From positions 1,185,394 through 1,249,393 of the forward strand of contig NZ_KN050846.1 of NCBI RefSeq assembly GCF_000746845.1: a stretch of 64,000 bases of DNA, given 5' to 3'. Position numbers and translations under genes: made by a program. This document shows positions 10,164 through 17,583 of the stretch, one piece after another. Position 1 is the first letter of the stretch; each line of letters opens with the position of its first letter. Source of the DNA: Altibacter lentus (lineage in GTDB: Bacteria; Bacteroidota; Bacteroidia; Flavobacteriales; Flavobacteriaceae). The notes under the pieces were generated by a model. It was not told the origin of the DNA and made no database searches. It worked only from the letters and a program-made list of their open reading frames with translations.

Positions 10164-10376
10164 ATGAAAATAAAAATTCTAGCAATCTTTGTCCTTATAG
10201 CCATAGCCGCCTGTACCGACAAAAAGAAGAAAGACGCAGAGGTAATGATCCCGGTAGAAGCAGACGGTGGAATTGGAGACGGAGCACCTTCTCTGGACTC
10301 CTTACTTCAAGAAGAGGCTAAAAAAGATTCCCTCTTAGTTCCGGATAGTTCGAACCTGCCCAACAACGATAATTAA
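10164..10376 (+). CDS. Small lipoprotein of unknown function
   Basis: A 70-residue protein with a lipoprotein signal peptide: MKIKILAIFVLIA then lipobox IAAC with the acylated Cys at about residue 18. The mature part starts with a charged TDKKKKDAE stretch and is acidic, low in complexity and probably disordered. It is first in a three-gene string; its TAA stop shares its last A with the ATG of the next gene (TAATG), suggesting translational coupling. I recognise no family. Confidence 0.75.
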   Translation: MKIKILAIFVLIAIAACTDKKKKDAEVMIPVEADGGIGDGAPSLDSLLQEEAKKDSLLVPDSSNLPNNDN

Positions 10377-10726
10377 TGTTACCCTGGCATCAATACTTAC
10401 TCGGATTTCTGCTCCTAATTGCGGGATTCAATCATTTTCGCAGTCCGAAAATATACGAACGCATCATGCCTCCGTACTTACCGGCAACCTCGACTATGGT
10501 GCTGGTAAGCGGTATCGCCGAAATGGTACTGGGGTTAATGTTATTAAATCCGGACACACAGATTTATGCAGCATGGGGTATTATAGTAATGCTTCTGCTG
10601 TTCTTATCGGTGCACATACACATGCTTCAAAATGAGAAAGCTGCTCTAAAGCTTCCAAAATGGGTGTTGTGGTTACGAATTCCATTACAATTCGTGCTCA
10701 TGTATTGGGCTTATCAATATGTGTAG
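10376..10726 (+). CDS. DoxX-like integral membrane protein
   Basis: A 116-residue protein with four predicted transmembrane helices (about 5-22, 40-58, 64-84, 98-114). The pattern of helix 1 followed by a short HFRSPKIYERIMPPYLP loop fits the small DoxX-like/MauE-like membrane protein family. Exact function is unknown; family members are often associated with redox processes. The start overlaps the stop of the lipoprotein gene by one base. The stop is one base before the probable AlkB start, so all three genes look like one coupled transcript. Confidence 0.75.
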   Translation: MLPWHQYLLGFLLLIAGFNHFRSPKIYERIMPPYLPATSTMVLVSGIAEMVLGLMLLNPDTQIYAAWGIIVMLLLFLSVHIHMLQNEKAALKLPKWVLWLRIPLQFVLMYWAYQYV

Positions 10727-10727
10727 T

Positions 10728-11339
10728 ATGAATCTTTTTGCTTCGGAAAAGGAAAGAAATTCAAAACAGCTTCAGATCCCTGATGCAGACATTTGGTATG
10801 ATCCCTGTTTTCTTTCTTCGGAAGAGGCTTCAGAATATTTTAAAATACTGCTCAATGAGACCGACTGGGTTCAAGAAACCATCACGGTGTTCGGAAAAAG
10901 CCATCCACAACCCCGGCTAACGGCCTTATACGGAGAGCAAGACAAGAAATACACCTATTCGAACATAACAATGTATCCGAAACCTTTTTCAGAAGCACTA
11001 CATAACCTAAAAAAGAAGGTCGAAACCGTGAGTGGCAGTGTCTTTACTACAGTATTGCTCAACTTATATCGTGACGGAACGGATAGCAATGGTTGGCATA
11101 GTGATGATGAAAAAGAACTGGGGACAGATCCCGTGATCGCTTCGGTGAGTCTGGGAGCTCCCAGAATGTTTCACCTTCGGCACAAATTTCAGAAAGAGCT
11201 AAAGCAAAAAATAATCTTGGAACCGGGAAGTCTCTTCCTAATGCAAGGGACAACACAACATTACTGGCAACATCAGATTCCGAAGACAAAAAAAGCCGTC
11301 GCTCCCAGGATTAATCTTACCTTCAGAAAAATCAAGTAG
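10728..11339 (+). CDS. AlkB-like 2-oxoglutarate/Fe(II)-dependent dioxygenase
   Basis: A 203-residue protein of the AlkB family, which oxidatively removes alkyl groups from damaged nucleic acid bases. The double-stranded beta-helix core shows the NLYRDGTDSNGWHSDDE block with the metal-binding HxD, the downstream metal His in the QHYWQH segment, and the 2-oxoglutarate-binding Arg in PRINLTFR. Length is close to the short human ALKBH2/3-like bacterial type. The ATG at 10728 is preferred; an in-frame ATG at 10719 would overlap the DoxX-like gene by 8 bases. The gene converges on an S1/P1 nuclease gene with a gap of 17 bases. Confidence 0.88.
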   Translation: MNLFASEKERNSKQLQIPDADIWYDPCFLSSEEASEYFKILLNETDWVQETITVFGKSHPQPRLTALYGEQDKKYTYSNITMYPKPFSEALHNLKKKVETVSGSVFTTVLLNLYRDGTDSNGWHSDDEKELGTDPVIASVSLGAPRMFHLRHKFQKELKQKIILEPGSLFLMQGTTQHYWQHQIPKTKKAVAPRINLTFRKIK

Positions 11340-11356
11340 AAAAATATGGGTTGACG

Positions 11357-12130
11357 TTACCCAAAGATATCGTTTAATAAAGTGCTTAAACGAATTCCCC
11401 CTTTTTGAAGCTGTGCTCTCACCACGTCTACATATTGGTACATATAGCCATATCCTAGGTCTTGTCCCGCCGCGGTCGTATTATAGACCTGTACACATAG
11501 TTCTCGGCTTTCGTTCATCCAATCCTTTATCGTCCCGCGACGAATTTTCGCTACTTCCTCTTTGGACAAACGTTTGGTATTTGCCGCCAATTCTGTATAG
11601 GACATTTCATAGCTGTCAAGGATCTTCTCATCCCAAACCGAATGCAGGTTGGTGCCTTCATCGAACCAGCGTACCTGAAATTGGTTTCCGCCACGATCAT
11701 CGGCAATCCCTACATGTAAAGGCTGGTGGAGATCGCCCATAAAATGAACCAGTAACTTAAGGTGAAAAGCCTTTTTATCCTTTGGTGTCTCAGTATCCTT
11801 TAGTATTTCAACACACGTAAGGATGGCCTTGTAAAGATCGCCCTTATCGCTTTTTGGGTGGGTATCGTAGGTGCTGTCAAAAGGAAAGTTGACATAGTGA
11901 CAGGGTGCATATTCTTTATAAAGTGCGTCACTTTTAATCTCATCGGCGTAGGTCGAGACCAGTGCCAAGGATTTCCCGTCCAATAAGGTTTCGATCGCTC
12001 GTTTTGCCTTTTTTGTAAGGTATTCTTGTGCAATCTCTCCAGTCGCCCGGTGTCCGGTGCGACCCCAGTCTGCTGCGGAAGACATAATGGGAAACATGAG
12101 AAAAATAATGAGAAGTAACCACGGTTTCAT
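11357..12130 (-). CDS. Secreted S1/P1 family zinc-dependent nuclease
   Basis: A 257-residue exported phosphodiesterase/3'-nucleotidase of the S1/P1 (phospholipase C-like zinc) fold. The signal peptide (MKPWLLLIIFLMFPIMSSA) ends so that the mature protein begins near ADWGRTGHRA; the conserved N-terminal Trp and the following His are zinc ligands in this family. Further ligand motifs are CHYVNFPFD, HFMGDLHQPLHVG with its paired His residues, DDRGGNQ and NLHSVWD. It likely scavenges phosphate and nucleosides from extracellular single-stranded nucleic acids. It is a single gene with its own promoter, convergent with the AlkB gene. Confidence 0.92.
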   Translation of the reverse strand: MKPWLLLIIFLMFPIMSSAADWGRTGHRATGEIAQEYLTKKAKRAIETLLDGKSLALVSTYADEIKSDALYKEYAPCHYVNFPFDSTYDTHPKSDKGDLYKAILTCVEILKDTETPKDKKAFHLKLLVHFMGDLHQPLHVGIADDRGGNQFQVRWFDEGTNLHSVWDEKILDSYEMSYTELAANTKRLSKEEVAKIRRGTIKDWMNESRELCVQVYNTTAAGQDLGYGYMYQYVDVVRAQLQKGGIRLSTLLNDIFG

Positions 12131-12147
12131 AACACAACAATTTTACA

Positions 12148-12155
12148 CAAAGATA
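12148..12155 (-). promoter_or_regulatory. -7 promoter box of the S1/P1 nuclease gene
   Basis: Minus-strand TATCTTTG, an exact TAnnTTTG match, 17 bases upstream of the start codon. The divergent hydrolase gene begins at 12210; a partial box TAATTTTA for it lies at 12177-12184. Confidence 0.6.
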
Positions 12156-12209
12156 CTTCGCTAAACAATTTAATGGTAATTTTAGAGTTCAAAAAAACAA
12201 AAAAGCAAC

Positions 12210-13139
12210 ATGAATAAGCTCATTATTGTCTTTGCCCTCCTTATCTTCGGAAATACATTTAGTCAAGAAATAAACTACATTAGTGAGGAGATAAGCATCC
12301 CTCCCCTGGTAGAAGGTACTTTATTATTGCCTGAAACCAGCTCTCCCATTCCACTTGTGATCCTGTTGGGAGGTTCCGGCCCTGTAGATCGAAATGGCAA
12401 TCAAGGACTTTCAAAGAACAATTCGCTGCGCTTTTTAGCTGAAGGATTGTATGCCAATAATATTGCTACTTTTAGGTACGATAAACGTCTGGTAAAGATC
12501 ATGAAGATGGGAGCTATGGACGAAAAAAAGATAAGGTTTGCTCATTTTATTGAAGATGCTGTTTCGGTACTTACACATTTCAAGAACGATGCCCGTTTCT
12601 CTTCCATAGTTATTGCCGGTCATAGTCAAGGATCTCTCGTGGGAATGATAGCTGCACAAAGTGGTGCAGACGGTTTTATTTCGCTGGCAGGTGCCGGACA
12701 GGAGATCGACGACGTTATTGTGGATCAAATAGCCAAACAGAATCCGGCACTTAAAGATAATGCACGAACTTCTTTTGACGACCTTCGTGTTAATGGTGTG
12801 GCTACTAATTACAGTCCTTTACTCGCTTCAATCTTTCGTCCTGCCATACAGCCCTTTATTTTCGATTGGATGCAATACGACCCCCAGGAAGAGATTGCAA
12901 AGCTTGACATCCCGGTACTTATAGTCAATGGCGATAAAGATATTCAGGTTCAAGTTTCCGAAGCCGAAAAATTACATGCTGCCAAGCCCAGTGCACAATT
13001 GGTGATCCTCCCTAAGATGAACCATATCTTTAAAAAGATTGAAGGTGATGATCTTGAAAATCAAAAATCATACAACGAGTTTAATCGTCCTGTCATGCCC
13101 GAGCTTATTGAAATAGTTTCCAATTTTGTAAAACAGTAA
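12210..13139 (+). CDS. Secreted alpha/beta hydrolase
   Basis: A 309-residue protein with a signal peptide (MNKLIIVFALLIFGNTFSQ) followed by an alpha/beta-hydrolase domain. The oxyanion region is LLGGSGPVDRNGN, the nucleophile elbow is GHSQGS (Ser near residue 147), the acid is the Asp in VNGDKDIQV and the base is the His in MNHIFKK. The GSGPxDRxGN block is typical of a DUF3887/BAAT-like exported hydrolase group. The substrate is not predictable. It stands alone between the divergent nuclease gene and the DUF819 gene, which starts 42 bases downstream and may be co-transcribed. Confidence 0.85.
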   Translation: MNKLIIVFALLIFGNTFSQEINYISEEISIPPLVEGTLLLPETSSPIPLVILLGGSGPVDRNGNQGLSKNNSLRFLAEGLYANNIATFRYDKRLVKIMKMGAMDEKKIRFAHFIEDAVSVLTHFKNDARFSSIVIAGHSQGSLVGMIAAQSGADGFISLAGAGQEIDDVIVDQIAKQNPALKDNARTSFDDLRVNGVATNYSPLLASIFRPAIQPFIFDWMQYDPQEEIAKLDIPVLIVNGDKDIQVQVSEAEKLHAAKPSAQLVILPKMNHIFKKIEGDDLENQKSYNEFNRPVMPELIEIVSNFVKQ

Positions 13140-13181
13140 TCATTTCCTTAATAAATTGTATTTTGCGGCAAAACACAGCGC

Positions 13182-14519
13182 ATGCAAGATACAACCACCG
13201 AAATTATCAAGGACACCACGCCTCTATTTACCAGTGACACCATAGTTTTTGGGATATTGATGATCGCATTAGGGATCATTTTCTATACCTCACATAAAGA
13301 AAAAGGTTTTTGGAATACTTTCTATAAGGTAGTTCCTGCCTTGTTCATGGCCTATTTCATACCCGCCTTACTCACTACATTTGGAGTGATCGCTCCGGAA
13401 TGGGTCACCTTATCCGAGTCCGGTGAAGTCACAGAGAACAGTACCAGCCTCTACTATATGGCAAGCCGCTATTTGCTGCCGGCCGCGCTGGTTCTTATGA
13501 CACTGAGCATAGACCTGAAAGGAGTATTTAATTTGGGACCGAAGGCGTTGATATTGTTTTTAACAGGAACCGCCGGAATCATACTTGGGGGACCTATCGC
13601 CGTTCTTATTGTGGGAACTATCTCTCCTGAAGCTGTGGGAGGCGAAGGAGCCGACGCTGTCTGGCGCGGACTTTCAACTCTTGCCGGAAGCTGGATTGGC
13701 GGTGGTGCCAATCAAACCGCTATGCTGGAGATATATGGCTACAATCAAGCCTTGTACGGTGGGATGGTATTTGTAGATATTGTTGTGGCAAACATCTGGA
13801 TGGCGATCATCTTGGTCGGTATTGGGAAATCAGCCAAAATCGATAAATGGCTTAAGGCAGATACAAGTGCTATAGAAAGTCTAAAGGAAAAAGTTTCTAG
13901 TTACACTAAAAAAGTAGAACGAAATCCCAGCCTCACCGACCTAATGATTCTTGGTGCCATTGCATTTGGAACCGTGAGTTTTGCACATTTCGGGGCCGAT
14001 TATCTCAGTGCCTTTTTCGCAGATATTGTAGCGGACATACCAAAGGGCATTAAACGCAACGTATTTACCTTCCTAGACTCCAGTTTCTTTTGGATGATTA
14101 GCATCACCACCCTCATTGGAGTACTGCTTTCATTTACCAAAGCCCGCAGTTATGAAGGTGCCGGCGCGAGCAAGTTAGGCAGTGTGTTTATCTATATTCT
14201 TGTAGCAACCATTGGTATGAAAATGGATCTCACGCTTATCTTCGACAATACAATGCTTATTGTTATTGGTCTGGTCTGGATGCTCTTTCATGCAGGGCTG
14301 CTCATTTTAGTAGCGAAACTCATTAGGGCTCCTTATTTCTTTTTGGCAGTGGGAAGTCAGGCAAATGTAGGTGGCGCGGCCTCTGCACCCATTGTCGCAT
14401 CGGCGTTTCATCCTTCACTAGCCACGGTGGGCGTTTTATTGGCCGTGTTTGGTTATGCCATTGGAACGGTGGGTGCGATCTTATGTACGGTTTTAATGCA
14501 ATTGGCGGCTTCGGCGTAG
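13182..14519 (+). CDS. DUF819 family integral membrane protein (YjcL-like)
   Basis: A 445-residue polytopic protein with about ten or eleven hydrophobic helices and short loops. The glycine-rich segment LAGSWIGGGANQTAM and the late VGSQANVGGAASAPIVASAF segment are characteristic of DUF819 and recall sodium/solute transporter re-entrant loops. The transport substrate is unknown. The N-terminus is short and has no cleavable signal. An incomplete box (GTATTTTG) lies about 25 bases upstream of the start. Confidence 0.85.
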   Translation: MQDTTTEIIKDTTPLFTSDTIVFGILMIALGIIFYTSHKEKGFWNTFYKVVPALFMAYFIPALLTTFGVIAPEWVTLSESGEVTENSTSLYYMASRYLLPAALVLMTLSIDLKGVFNLGPKALILFLTGTAGIILGGPIAVLIVGTISPEAVGGEGADAVWRGLSTLAGSWIGGGANQTAMLEIYGYNQALYGGMVFVDIVVANIWMAIILVGIGKSAKIDKWLKADTSAIESLKEKVSSYTKKVERNPSLTDLMILGAIAFGTVSFAHFGADYLSAFFADIVADIPKGIKRNVFTFLDSSFFWMISITTLIGVLLSFTKARSYEGAGASKLGSVFIYILVATIGMKMDLTLIFDNTMLIVIGLVWMLFHAGLLILVAKLIRAPYFFLAVGSQANVGGAASAPIVASAFHPSLATVGVLLAVFGYAIGTVGAILCTVLMQLAASA

Positions 14520-14539
14520 GATTTCTTTCAAAAAAAATG

Positions 14540-14547
14540 CATCTTTG
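14540..14547 (+). promoter_or_regulatory. Probable -7 box of the DUF4369 lipoprotein gene
   Basis: CATCTTTG differs from TAnnTTTG only at the first base and lies 22 bases before the start codon in the 49-bp gap after the DUF819 gene. Confidence 0.4.
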
Positions 14548-14568
14548 CCCGCTTAAAAATCATGCCTC

Positions 14569-15276
14569 ATGAACTATTTGTTTTCCCTGCTTGCTATTCT
14601 TTTCCTCATTACAAGTTGCAATAATGATGCAAATGAAATGTACTTATCCGGAGAAATCAAAGGGCTTCGGAAAGGAACGATTCTCCTTCAGAAAATAGAG
14701 GACACCAGCCTTGTCGCAGTAGACTCTGTTACCGTAGACGGCGAAGCAATCTTTAGTTTTTCAGAAACTATAGAAAGTCCGGAAGTATATGTATTGAGCC
14801 TTCGCATCAAAGATGAATCGTTGTTGGACAAAGAACTACCTTTCTTTGCAGAACCGGGAGAGGTCAACATTATCACAAGTTTAAAGAACTTCAATTCGGG
14901 TGCTGTAATTACAGGGTCTAAAAACCAAGCAAAACTTTCAGAATACAAAAAATTGAAGCAGCGTTATGCCGACAGAAACTTGGATCTTATCGAGCAAGAG
15001 TTTAAGGCCTTACAGAGCGGGAACGACAGCCTTCTTGAAGTAATACGAAAACGCAAACAAAGTACGGTCACCGGTAAATACCTTGCGACTGTAAATTTTG
15101 CCATTAACAACAATGATTATGAGTTGGCGCCGTATCTCATGCTCAACGAAGTGTTCGATGCCAATGTGAAGTACCTGGATACTGTTTACAAGTCGCTTAC
15201 CCCAAAAATAAAAGACTCTAAATACGGGATCGAATTAGAGTCTTATATTACTGAGCGGAAACAGGCTGGAAATTAA
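14569..15276 (+). CDS. DUF4369 domain lipoprotein
   Basis: A 235-residue protein with a lipoprotein signal (lipobox ITSC, Cys near residue 17). It is followed by a DUF4369-like beta domain (EMYLSGEIKGLRKGTILLQK and onward, to about residue 110), a domain usually found N-terminal to thioredoxin-like domains in Bacteroidota. Here the thioredoxin part is absent and is replaced by a helical, charged C-terminal half. It is probably an outer-membrane or periplasmic lipoprotein of unknown role. The stop codon abuts the stop of the convergent 88-residue gene with no intervening base. Confidence 0.8.
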   Translation: MNYLFSLLAILFLITSCNNDANEMYLSGEIKGLRKGTILLQKIEDTSLVAVDSVTVDGEAIFSFSETIESPEVYVLSLRIKDESLLDKELPFFAEPGEVNIITSLKNFNSGAVITGSKNQAKLSEYKKLKQRYADRNLDLIEQEFKALQSGNDSLLEVIRKRKQSTVTGKYLATVNFAINNNDYELAPYLMLNEVFDANVKYLDTVYKSLTPKIKDSKYGIELESYITERKQAGN

Positions 15277-15543
15277 TTACAGCGCATTGATTTTATCGAT
15301 CAATTTTCTACCGCGATCTTCCAGCTCTTGATTGATCGCTTTAAAATGTTTCTTTTTATTCTCGACATCCTTTGCATTCACTTTCTCGATCAATTCGTCG
15401 AACGTGTTGATCGCCTCATCGATGATCGCCTCGGCTTTCTTATTGTCCTTATCAGGATTGGTAAGCTCCCAAATATAGACAGCTTCAATAATATCGCCTA
15501 ACACATAATTAATGTCTCTTTTTAAAATACGTACACTTGCCAT
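15277..15543 (-). CDS. Small conserved helical protein of unknown function
   Basis: An 88-residue, charged, probably all-helical cytoplasmic protein with no signal peptide or known motif. The hydrophobic heptad spacing suggests a helical bundle. A perfect -7 box sits 20 bases upstream, which supports it being a real gene rather than the antisense of its neighbour. Similar short proteins occur in other flavobacteria as far as I recall, but I cannot assign a function. Confidence 0.7.
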   Translation of the reverse strand: MASVRILKRDINYVLGDIIEAVYIWELTNPDKDNKKAEAIIDEAINTFDELIEKVNAKDVENKKKHFKAINQELEDRGRKLIDKINAL

Positions 15544-15562
15544 TTTTATAAATAATTTTATG

Positions 15563-15570
15563 CAAAAGTA
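15563..15570 (-). promoter_or_regulatory. -7 promoter box of the 88-residue protein gene
   Basis: Minus-strand TACTTTTG, an exact TAnnTTTG match, 20 bases before the start codon. Confidence 0.6.
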
Positions 15571-15585
15571 CTACTTACTTGCAGA

Positions 15586-16563
15586 TTACGGGATATAAAC
15601 CTCTAAAAATATAGCCTTATCAGTAACGATGGTAAGGTTAGTAGCCACAGCGGGGATTAGGATCGTTTCTCCTGTCTCGACGGTCTCGGTATGCGCGCCC
15701 ATTTTGAAGATAGCACTGCCTTTTACACACATATAAACGGTAAATGAGTCGATGCCGGAAAGATCACGCTCCATAGTCCCGGAGAGATCCAGTTTGTTGG
15801 TTTCAAAATAAGGAACACGTTTTAGCAGAACCGGTGTATTCTTTTCTTCGGAATAAGAAATTTTGGTGGTATGCGGTTCGAAATTGATAGCATCTACCGC
15901 CAAATCTGTATGTAATTCCCGATAAGTCCCGTCGGTGTCGGGCCGATCCCAATCATAGATACGATACGTGACATCGGACGTTTGCTGGATCTCGGCGAGC
16001 ACCACCCCTGCCCCAATGGCGTGTACTGTTCCCGGTGGGATAAAAAAAGCGTCACCTTCGTGAACCTTTTCAGAATGAAGGATACTTGTAATAGTATTTT
16101 CTGAAAGTGCCTTTTGATATTTTTCTACATCCATGGCTTCATTGAATCCCAAAATTAATCGTGCATCGGGTTCTGAATGAAGTATGTACCACATCTCGGT
16201 TTTTCCGAAGCTGTTATGGCGTGACTTTGCAAGATCGTCGTCCGGGTGTAGCTGTACCGAAAGATCTTGCTTTGCATCAATGAATTTGAACAATAGAGGG
16301 AATTGATCTCCAAAATGATCGTAAACCTTTTCACCCACCAAGTTGCTTTTGTGTTCTTTTATTAGATCCAAAAGTGAATTGCCTTTTTGGCTTCCATTGC
16401 GTATGTGAGAAACACTGTCTTTCACCCCGGAAAGTTCCCAGCTCTCTCCAATATTCCCGTCTTTCTCTTTTCTGAAAAGTGTTTTCAATTTCCCTCCGCC
16501 CCATACTTTCTCTTTAAGTATAGGTGTAAATTTTAGAGGATATAAGGCAGCCCCGCTACCCAT
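15586..16563 (-). CDS. manA: Mannose-6-phosphate isomerase, class I
   Basis: A 325-residue type I phosphomannose isomerase interconverting mannose 6-phosphate and fructose 6-phosphate, which supplies GDP-sugar and exopolysaccharide synthesis. The zinc ligands are visible: Gln and His in VQLHPDD, Glu in KTEMWYI and His in PPGTVHAIG. The C-terminal half is a second cupin. The ATG at 16561-16563 overlaps the upstream queD gene by 8 bases; an in-frame ATG at 16593 would need a 38-base overlap and is less likely. It is last in the idi-queD-manA operon. Confidence 0.93.
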   Translation of the reverse strand: MGSGAALYPLKFTPILKEKVWGGGKLKTLFRKEKDGNIGESWELSGVKDSVSHIRNGSQKGNSLLDLIKEHKSNLVGEKVYDHFGDQFPLLFKFIDAKQDLSVQLHPDDDLAKSRHNSFGKTEMWYILHSEPDARLILGFNEAMDVEKYQKALSENTITSILHSEKVHEGDAFFIPPGTVHAIGAGVVLAEIQQTSDVTYRIYDWDRPDTDGTYRELHTDLAVDAINFEPHTTKISYSEEKNTPVLLKRVPYFETNKLDLSGTMERDLSGIDSFTVYMCVKGSAIFKMGAHTETVETGETILIPAVATNLTIVTDKAIFLEVYIP

Positions 16564-16963
16564 TGTAAACAACGAAGTTTCTTGGTGTTTCATAGAGTTT
16601 TACTTCGATCTCATAACGAGATTCCAGTCGCTTCCGAAGCTTTTCCCAAATGACTATGGCTATATTTTCTACGGTTGGATTTAACGATCTAAACTCCGGC
16701 ACTTCAAGATTGAGGTTTTTATGGTCAAAGGCATCTTCCACTTCTTCCTTAATAATATCCTTAAGAAGCTTAAGATCAATTAGGAAACCGGTTTCCGGGT
16801 CGATAGTTCCGGTAAGACCAACTTCAAGCTCATAATTATGGCCGTGATAATTGGGGTTACTGCACTTCCCGAAAACGGCAAGATTCTTTGCGTCACTCCA
16901 TCCTTCCTTGAACAAGCGATGTGCGGCATTAAAATGCGCTTTGCGATATACCGTTAGACTCAT
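16556..16963 (-). CDS. queD: 6-carboxytetrahydropterin synthase / 6-pyruvoyl-tetrahydropterin synthase family (QueD-like)
   Basis: A 135-residue pterin synthase-fold protein. Zinc-binding His residues are seen in AHFNAAHR and in NYHGHNY; the catalytic Cys lies in FGKCSNPN, and the later conserved PTVENIA and ETPRN segments with the substrate-binding Glu are present. The likely reaction converts dihydroneopterin triphosphate to 6-carboxytetrahydropterin for queuosine synthesis; a biopterin-type role cannot be excluded from sequence. Its ATG overlaps the idi stop codon as ATGA, so the genes are translationally coupled. Confidence 0.88.
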   Translation of the reverse strand: MSLTVYRKAHFNAAHRLFKEGWSDAKNLAVFGKCSNPNYHGHNYELEVGLTGTIDPETGFLIDLKLLKDIIKEEVEDAFDHKNLNLEVPEFRSLNPTVENIAIVIWEKLRKRLESRYEIEVKLYETPRNFVVYNG

Positions 16964-17478
16964 ACGCTTATATGTTTATAGAACTTATCGAAAATGATCT
17001 TGAACCAGGCAGTATATTGTCCTGGGTTCGCTTTGATATCCTCCTGAACACTTTCCAAGGACATCCATTTCCATGATGCTACTTCCTTTGGATTTATGTT
17101 TGGAGTTCCGTCGTATTCTCCAATTAATATATGGTCGTATTCATGTTCGGTCAATCCGTTATCGAAAGGAGCTTTGTAGATAAATGAAGTGGTCTCTTTT
17201 AAGGTTGTAGTAAAACCCATTTCCTCGAACAACCTTCTCTTTCCGGCTTCCAAATTCGTTTCGCCATCTCGTTGATGACTGCAACATGTATTAGTCCACA
17301 GACCCGGCGAGTGATATTTAGTAAGCGCGCGTTGTTGTAGCAATAATTCCTTTTTTTTGTTAAAGATAAATACCGAAAAAGCCCTGTGGAGCAATGCCTT
17401 TTCATGTGCTTCCATCTTAGGCATCAACCCGATCTTTTCATCCTTTTCATTGACAAGGATGACTAGTTCTTCCTTCAT
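16960..17478 (-). CDS. idi: Isopentenyl-diphosphate delta-isomerase, type I
   Basis: A 172-residue Nudix-fold enzyme interconverting isopentenyl and dimethylallyl diphosphate for isoprenoid synthesis. The catalytic Cys is in WTNTCCSHQR, the Nudix-like helix is AGKRRLFEEMGF, and the catalytic Glu/Tyr region is EHEYDHI. The ATG at 17476-17478 gives MKEELVIL; the longer in-frame start at 17532 would include the promoter box and part of the neighbouring duplicated block, so it is rejected. It is first gene of the idi-queD-manA operon. Confidence 0.93.
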   Translation of the reverse strand: MKEELVILVNEKDEKIGLMPKMEAHEKALLHRAFSVFIFNKKKELLLQQRALTKYHSPGLWTNTCCSHQRDGETNLEAGKRRLFEEMGFTTTLKETTSFIYKAPFDNGLTEHEYDHILIGEYDGTPNINPKEVASWKWMSLESVQEDIKANPGQYTAWFKIIFDKFYKHISV

Positions 17479-17496
17479 AGCAATTTCTTCTTTTTC

Positions 17497-17504
17497 CAAA
17501 AGTA
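17497..17504 (-). promoter_or_regulatory. -7 promoter box of the idi-queD-manA operon
   Basis: Minus-strand TACTTTTG, an exact TAnnTTTG match, 19 bases upstream of the idi start and just downstream of the terminator of the preceding operon. Confidence 0.6.
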
Positions 17505-17526
17505 CGAAATAGGTGGATGTTATTAA

Positions 17527-17566
17527 AAACAAAAAGCGTTCAAAGTGATTTTGAACGCTTTTGTTT
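17527..17566 (-). terminator. Terminator of the first adhesin-PorP-PorE operon
   Basis: Long near-perfect inverted repeat: AAACAAAAAGCGTTCAAA on the left and TTTGAACGCTTTTGTTT on the right, flanked by A/T runs, 18 bases past the PorE-like stop codon. The same hairpin occurs at 32625-32664. The end of the perfect 3.62-kb duplication (17524) falls exactly at its outer edge. Confidence 0.85.
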
Positions 17567-17583
17567 CTTGTAAGACAGTGTTG

